Below are positions 58,690-64,000 of a stretch of 64,000 bases of DNA, in pieces. How positions within the stretch are numbered: the stretch's first letter is position 1; each line of letters starts with the position of its first letter. Under the pieces are notes generated by a model, which saw only the letters and a program-made list of their open reading frames with translations, had not been told where the DNA came from and ran no database searches. The stretch covers positions 67,783,407 through 67,847,406 of the forward strand of contig OX638372.1 of the NCBI GenBank assembly GCA_951812925.1, in the 5' to 3' direction. The stretch is from Calliopum simillimum (taxonomy: Eukaryota; Arthropoda; Insecta; Diptera; Lauxaniidae). The position numbers and the translations under genes were made by a program.

Positions 58690-60140
58690 CAATTTTATTT
58701 AACCAATTTTTACAATAATATACAATACTATGGTTATTTTAATATACATTTTGGTAGTTCAGTGTTACTTCTCAGCACTAAAATTTTTGTAGCATTGATT
58801 ACGATATAAATAATAAAATTTAACAATATTAGAGGCAGAGGAAAAATTAATACAAAAAAACCTCAAAAAAATTTTATTTACAAACTTAAAACTAAAGTAC
58901 AAATGCGCCCGCACATATGTACGTTATTACTATGTAATAAATTTAAATTTTATAAGTTAACAACTTATGAAAAATTAAAACTTGTTATCAAATTATTTTC
59001 TGAATTCGCGCAACTTTGGATAAATCTTTCTTTATTATTCGCTATATAAGTACTTATTACATTTATATTAGTAAATTGATGGAGGTTTCTGGTAGAGAAG
59101 TGTCTAGGTAGATTAGTTATAATTTTTAATATTTTATTTTGCATAACTTGCAATTTTTTAAAATGACATGCAGCAGCGTTAGCCCATACTGGTGACGCGT
59201 ATGTAAGAGTCGGAAGAAAAATAATTTTGTAAATCATTAATTTATTTTCTAAGCTTAAGTATGACCTACGATTTATCATAGGGTACAAGCTTTTAATGAG
59301 TCTATCAGATTTGCTTATTCTTTCAGTTATATGCGATTTAAAAGTTAATGTTTTATCAAGAACCAACCCTAAGTACTTTAGTTCAGAACTCCATTGGATT
59401 TCAATATTGCCAAAGAAAATATTTCTATGTGGTAAATTATGGCTAGCTCTTTTTTTAGTAAAAAACATTGCTTGTGACTTAGCTGAATTTATTTTAATTT
59501 TCCATTTGAGAAAATATTTGTTTAGCCTATTAAGATTAATCTCTATATTGGCTATTGTGTCGCCGACAGAATTATGAGAAGCATAAATACAGGTATCATC
59601 AGCAAAGAGCGCCAGATCAGTATTATTCGATTTAGGAATATCCGAAACATATATAGAATATAGCAGAGGCCCTAGGACAGATCCTTGCGGAACTCCGGCT
59701 GCTATATCAAAAACTTCAGATACCGTGTTACCTAGATGCACGCTAAATTTACGGTTTTCAAGAAAACTTTGCACAATTTTGCATAAATAATGTGGTATTG
59801 AAAAATTTTTCATTTTGTAAATGAGACCAGCCTGCCATACGCAGTCAAATGCTTTTTCTATGTCTAAGGCTACAACAGCGGAAGACATACCCACACTTAA
59901 TTTATCTTTAATAAACTGAGTAAGACGCCATAATTGATGATTCGTAGAGTGTCCCGATCTAAAACCAAATTGTTCATTTGGAATCAGACCGAGATCACTT
60001 ACACTTTCGTCAATTTTAGTTTTAATTATTTTTTCAAATATTTTGCTCATAGAGCTTAAGAGACTAATTGGCCGATAATTTGTAACCTCAGAAATATCTT
60101 TACCAGGTTTTGGTATAGCAATAAATATAGATTGCATTCA
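58690..60140 (-). mobile_element. 5'-truncated jockey-type non-LTR retrotransposon
   Basis: Contains the reverse transcriptase frame at 60137-58965 and a 3' UTR of about 270 bp. The 3' end on the - strand finishes in AAAATTGAATTGAATTGAAT, a short tandem tail instead of a long poly(A). The 5' end is cut inside the ORF at the start of the polymerase domain, as usual for incomplete reverse transcription. It sits in the pogo-like element in the same orientation. Confidence 0.8.
58965..60137 (-). CDS. Reverse transcriptase (jockey clade), N-terminally truncated
   Basis: 390 open codons. Motifs in order: SIFIAIPKPGKD, YRPISLLSSMSKIFEKII, NEQFGFRSGHSTNHQL, ALDIEKAFDCVW (block with first catalytic Asp), AAGVPQGSVLGPLLYSIYVSDIP, LFADDTCIYAS (the FADD catalytic pair), then the thumb segment LKYLGLVLDKTLTFKSHI and TYASPVWANAA. 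This is the polymerase of non-LTR retrotransposons; the endonuclease and ORF1 are absent. The frame is intact, which suggests a fairly recent insertion. It copies element RNA at a nicked target when complete; here it cannot be autonomous. Confidence 0.88.
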   Translation of the reverse strand: MQSIFIAIPKPGKDISEVTNYRPISLLSSMSKIFEKIIKTKIDESVSDLGLIPNEQFGFRSGHSTNHQLWRLTQFIKDKLSVGMSSAVVALDIEKAFDCVWQAGLIYKMKNFSIPHYLCKIVQSFLENRKFSVHLGNTVSEVFDIAAGVPQGSVLGPLLYSIYVSDIPKSNNTDLALFADDTCIYASHNSVGDTIANIEINLNRLNKYFLKWKIKINSAKSQAMFFTKKRASHNLPHRNIFFGNIEIQWSSELKYLGLVLDKTLTFKSHITERISKSDRLIKSLYPMINRRSYLSLENKLMIYKIIFLPTLTYASPVWANAAACHFKKLQVMQNKILKIITNLPRHFSTRNLHQFTNINVISTYIANNKERFIQSCANSENNLITSFNFS

Positions 60141-60399
60141 GTCAATTGATTCACTTCGATTTATCGCTCATGGAAAATTATTGGAAAAAACTTTTGTGTT
60201 GACTTTCACTTATTCAAAAATTATTTTCTTCTCAGCATCAAGCAAATGGTCTTTTTGCTCCGGTAAATGCACAAAAACTTCGTGCTGTCATAACACGCGC
60301 TTAACATTTGTCAGAACAGCCGCATTTGTTTCTGTCAAAAGTTTCGGGGGGGTGCCCACACCCGAACCCTGCCCGCTGGCAGTACTCTTCCCCTACCTC

Positions 60400-60905
60400 A
60401 ATACTTTAATTAGGTTACATGCATTTATAATCCTTAGTGTCGGAGTAAAATTTTGTTCGATTATCTCAGAAAATGCTTTCAGTATAGCGTTTTGAAGCTT
60501 TTGCTTATATGACAGGTGCCACGCCCTCTTGTCCGAATTCGTCCAGTTTTTGCTCAGAGCTTGCGCTTACAATTCGTAGTATTTATGTGTATTTTGGTTG
60601 CATTATCGTGAAAAATACTCCAAAAGTTGCATTTTGAATATATTTTTTGTATGGGCGGTAGGCGTGTCCGTTGACTGATTTCGCCCATTTTCAATCCCCC
60701 GAGCTAACTTTGACGACGGAGGCTGTGCACTAAATTTCATTGAATTGTCTTGCTTAGTTTTCCCAAAAAATGTATTTCCAGCCAGCCAGACAGACTGACG
60801 GACATGGCTATATCGACTCAGGAGGTGACGCTGATCCGCCTGACGCAGCTCCTTCTCTGCGGAGGACAAAGTGAATATACCCTGGGTGTAGGGTATAAAA
60901 ATAAA
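60400..60905 (+). repeat. Interspersed repeat A, copy 3
   Basis: Runs from TTATAATCCTTAGTGTCGGA to CCTGGGTGTAGGGTATAAAA; the 5' block is truncated where it meets the pogo-like element. About 85-90% similar by eye to copy 4. Confidence 0.6.
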
Positions 60906-61545
60906 ACTAGTAAGGGTGTTACCTTTGGCCTGGCCAAACATTAAATACCCTACACAGATGTATTTTGAAAATTTTGCTTATATGGGAGGTGCCACGCCCC
61001 CTTGTCCGAATTCACTCAGTTTTTTCTCAGAGTTTGAATTTATAGTTGTTAATATTTGAGTGAAATTTGGTTGGATTATCTCAAAAAATGTTTTCAGTAT
61101 AGCGTTTTGAACCTTTTGCTTATATGAGAGGTGCCACGCCCTCTTGTCCAAATTTGCCCAGATTTTGCTCAGAGCTTGCTCTTACAATTCGTAGTATTTA
61201 TGTGTATTTTGGTTGCATTATCGTGAAAAATATTCTAAGAGTTGCGATTTGAATATATTTTTTGTATGGGCGGTAGGCGTGGCCGTTGACCGATTTCGCT
61301 CATTTTCAATCCCCCGAGCTAACTTTGACGACGGAGGCTGTGCACCAAATTTCATTGAATTACCTTTCTTAGTTTTCCAAACAAATGTATTTCCACGCAC
61401 AGCCAGCCAGACAGACGGACATGTCTATATCGACTCAGGAGGTGACGCTGATCAAGAATATATATACTTTTCTATATCTGCCACGCCTCCTTCTCAGCGT
61501 TACAAACGGAAGGACAAAGTGAATATACCCTGGGTGTAGGGTATA
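60906..61545 (+). repeat. Interspersed repeat A, copy 4 (most complete)
   Basis: Begins CTAGTAAGGGTGTTACCTTT, GGCCTGGCCAAACATTAAAT, and ends GGTGTAGGGTATAACA, in direct tandem with copy 3. Opposed 60-110 codon frames (60603-60944, 61213-61539) are repeat sequence and not genes. Confidence 0.6.
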
Positions 61546-61632
61546 ACAAGAAAAGTCGAAAGTCACGAGTAAATTCAAAGTGTAAATTCAAAATCTTAAA
61601 ATCGAATTATTTCAAAACTAGAAAATTTAAGT

Positions 61633-62223
61633 TAAAGGCACTTCAGACTATCTGAGAAGTCATATGCGTTTTCTTATCTTTTTGTGTATGACTTTTTATC
61701 CGACTGTCAAATTTTTTTTGTTTTCAATTTATATTGTTGAAATTGGCTTCTCTTTTCAAATAGATTCAAATCTAATACTGATAAATCTTCTTCTTCTTCT
61801 TCTTCTTCGAATATGTTACTCATTACGAGTAACATAGGTCCCTAATAAGAGAGCTGCCGTAAACACTAGGTTTTTATCACAGCTCTCAGCGTAGCGTCTT
61901 TACAGACTTATAGAATAGCTTTATATTATACGATTATAAAATTTATTTTATATTAACGAAATTGTTTTTTTCTTTTTAACCTATAATTAGGTTATGTACG
62001 ATACACGCGCCTTTAAAAAAAACACGTGTAACGGGTCTAACTTTAAGACACGCGCGGACGATTACACACGAGAGTACGTCTGTACTCGATCGCGGACAAA
62101 ACGAAAGACCCTACTGATAAATCATTTGTGTAATAAATTTACATTCACACTATCAGAGTTGTCATATTTGACAACTCATAAGAGTTTCTGCTTGACTTTT
62201 CAGATAGTCTGAAGCGGCTTTTA
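61633..62223. mobile_element. TIR element, about 590 bp
   Basis: Left TAAAGGCACTTCAGACTATC and right complement of GATAGTCTGAAGCGGCTTTTA. A (CTT)n tract is at 61790-61808. No coding capacity and no clear target duplication. Confidence 0.55.
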
Positions 62224-62399
62224 CCAAGGCGATATGTCTCTGCTCCTAAACATAGGAGTTCTATACTTAATCTCTCAATAACAGTTAGAATATATGACAT
62301 TTCGACCTCCTATAATTCAGAATTAGCCAGATCTGATTCAGATTCGGACTTAAACAGGAAACAGGCTATTACTGTCGAAAATAAAATTTTTTTAGCCGG

Positions 62400-62770
62400 T
62401 GGAAAGGATCAGGTTTTAACGATGTTATTTTTAATTTTTTCTGTGGCGTACCGTACATCCCAAATCGGAACTGATGAGATTTGTTTTGCTCCCATCATAG
62501 AATATGACTTCAGCCCAATCATTATACACCAAATTCTTTTTTTCTTTTAACCACTTTAATGAAAAAGACCGCAATATGTGTGTGAGAATCGGTTTTTTCG
62601 CACGTCTGCGGGCAAAAAAGGTATTTTCTCTTAAGCGCTGCTGTAAGCTGAAGTGCTTATTCCATATTTTGGTTATCATTTACCTCTGCAGCAATTTTGA
62701 GACCAGTTTAAAACCAATCGTGCAGGGCTATTTTTACTACGCCTATGTCGTCCCTCTCTTTTGTTTTTCT
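62400..62770 (-). pseudogene. Tc1-like transposase fragment
   Basis: 62679-62431 (-) reads …RRRAKKPILTHILRSF.LKWLKEKKNLVYNDWAEVIFYDGSKTNL, matching the Tc1 block RRKPLLT..H...RL.FA..H..W...DW..VIFSDESKFNL, including the first catalytic Asp. Serine-Asp-Glu-Ser is changed to Tyr-Asp-Gly-Ser, and both flanks decay. No termini found. Confidence 0.6.
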
Positions 62771-63293
62771 TGAACGGTCACTTCCAGTGTGACGTAATTA
62801 ACACTCTGTTTACAAAAAACTTTCTAAAATTGTCATACGGAAGATTTACCACATCAAATTTTACGCGATATATCCACAATTCTTAAATTTTGCTGCTTCA
62901 TATAAATTTTTTGGTTTTCGGTCGAAACCATTTTTTTTTAAATATCATTGTTATAACGCCTACAGATATGAAGTAAATGCACTATTTGACAACAATTTTT
63001 TGTTATTAGGCATACTACATATTAATAATCATAAAAAAAGGCGGAGAACCAACTATTTTCGTTAAACATCTTTGTCGGCTTTTTTTTTACCGTGAGTGTA
63101 CATACTTGTTATGATAGGAACATGTTTTACTCGTACGACAAAGTTTTCGTACGAACTCGTTTCCAATGAAACCTTCACGTAATTTTCGGAACACTTCCTT
63201 CTAGTCCCATTATTGAGCTTTTTGTCTCTTTCTTCTTTTCTCTCTTTCTTTCTCTCTTTGTTTATTTGTTTGTGGTTTTTTTGACATTTAGGG

Positions 63294-63985
63294 TGTACAC
63301 ACTATCAAATGACAAAAATTTATTAGATGAGTTCAAATTTGTTTGGCATCACCAATTTTTCCGTCAAGAAAAATTTGTATGGATTTGATAAGTTTTTGAT
63401 AGTGAGAACGCTTCTTCAAATAAATTGCCAAAAACTTTGAAGAACTCAAGAATTTTTGGCTTTTTGCTGATTTGACGAGTGATTTGATGAGTTATTTGAA
63501 AATGTGAAAGCAAATACATTTTTCTGCATGCGTATTTTCATTTCAATATAAGATTTCAACGAGTGCACATCGCTCGGATGATGAAGGTAAAGAGGACTAT
63601 GATTTATTTTTATACTATAAGGGTTTTCATTGTTTTAAGTAAGGTTGTGGTTGAAAGAAAGCTTAAATAATGTAATTCAGTTACTAAATAGCTTCTTAGC
63701 CAATTTGCATATATATTTGTAATTTTAGATGCAGCTACTGAAGAATATTAAGTACTATTTTTTTGTAAAATAGTAACAAAATAATTTTTAGTTGTTTTTT
63801 CAATAGATGGAATAATATATTTCTGCAAACAAAATTTAATTTATGGTATTTTCACTACATTTTAATAATTAGTTTCCTTGTTTTTCATCGACGCTTCAAT
63901 TTTCATAGCCAGAATTCATTCGCTATTGCGATGTTACGTACAAAGCAAAACTGAAATTTGAAGAGTGATTTGATGGTGTGTACAG
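63294..63985. mobile_element. TIR element, about 690 bp
   Basis: Left TGTACACACTATCAAATGAC and right complement of GTGATTTGATGGTGTGTACA. GATTTGATGAG motifs recur inside the left part. Non-coding. The stretch 62771-63293 before it has no gene that I can see. Confidence 0.5.
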
Positions 63986-64000
63986 TAACTTAAAGTAATG

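Larger units (their letters stand above)
57752..60393 (-). mobile_element. pogo-like DNA transposon, internally deleted and interrupted
   Basis: Ends GGGGAAGGGTACC… and complement …GAGTACTCTTCCCC type, with GGTTGTGGGCACC / GGTGCCCACACCC inside; TA flanks both ends (57750-57751, 60394-60395). On the - strand, transposase pieces are TEEQMAGMDWYKK (about 58305-58270), matching the MAGKDW motif of CENP-B/pogo DNA-binding domains, and ATGMMPFDPDVFSDDDF (about 58150-58100), matching the conserved C-terminal PFNPDVF motif. The DDE core between them is missing. A jockey-like retrotransposon occupies its upstream half. Confidence 0.7.

Noticed and set aside
60181..60495. 104-codon frame on +
   Set aside because: It crosses the boundary between the pogo-like element end and repeat A and resembles nothing.
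62466..62500. Another CTGATGAG match as a hammerhead candidate
   Set aside because: No stem II and no GAAA follows. The same failure applies to the CTGATGA matches near 30548 and 50866.
1..64000. CRISPR arrays, operons, prophage or plasmid features
   Set aside because: Repeats here are foldbacks and interspersed transposons, and the genes have introns; this is eukaryotic DNA.

Overview
This is a piece of an insect nuclear genome, most probably a higher (cyclorrhaphan) fly. It is AT-rich, its genes are split by GT-AG introns, and its proteins most resemble Drosophila ones. No bacterial features (operons, ribosome binding sites) are present. Four protein-coding genes can be reconstructed. (1) The 3' part of a mud-like gene (NuMA-related spindle protein), + strand, exons from 6833 to 22583, with a second possible terminal exon at 26454-26504. 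(2) A complete tyrosine aminotransferase gene (Tat), + strand, 4 coding exons, 32977-41342. (3) A complete NDUFAF6/sicily-like mitochondrial complex I assembly factor, + strand, 6 coding exons, 47093-51709. (4) An uncharacterised 505-residue protein with stretches resembling MSP/ASH-type Ig-fold domains, - strand, 5 coding exons, 57128-51872, tail to tail with gene 3. From memory, the Drosophila orthologues of genes 1-3 lie near each other on the X chromosome, so this may be conserved X (Muller A) microsynteny.

The rest is introns and intergenic DNA packed with transposable elements. By region: 1-6800 carries an interspersed repeat with a TTA-flanked foldback element inside it, plus several MITEs. 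The 8.3-kb mud intron (7326-15612) holds a palindrome of about 2.1 kb split by a Tigger/pogo-type transposon, a second long hairpin and a hAT-like MITE with an exact 8-bp target duplication. 16.5-26.4 kb holds more TIR elements, a Tc1-like fragment and a nearly complete D37E-type Tc1/mariner element. 29.6-31.5 kb has a second D37E relic and another TTA-flanked element. The first Tat intron (33.2-39.9 kb) has two foldback MITEs. 41.7-46 kb has a 1-kb element with two inverted tRNA-like cores, then a 2.2-kb foldback element carrying a hammerhead ribozyme. 57.7-64 kb is a pogo-like element with a jockey-type retrotransposon in it, followed by interspersed repeats and Tc1-like relics.

The most interesting signals are: a hammerhead ribozyme (43974-44020) that satisfies every conserved core position and pairs in all three stems, inside a hairpin absent from the opposite arm of its host element; the inverted tRNA-like pair at 41992-42266; alternative C-termini of the mud-like protein (tail-anchored, short basic, or retained-intron); and several insertions dated by their own empty sites in the window. 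All exon structures are read by eye from splice-site consensus, phase continuity and protein similarity; no alignment or transcript evidence was available.
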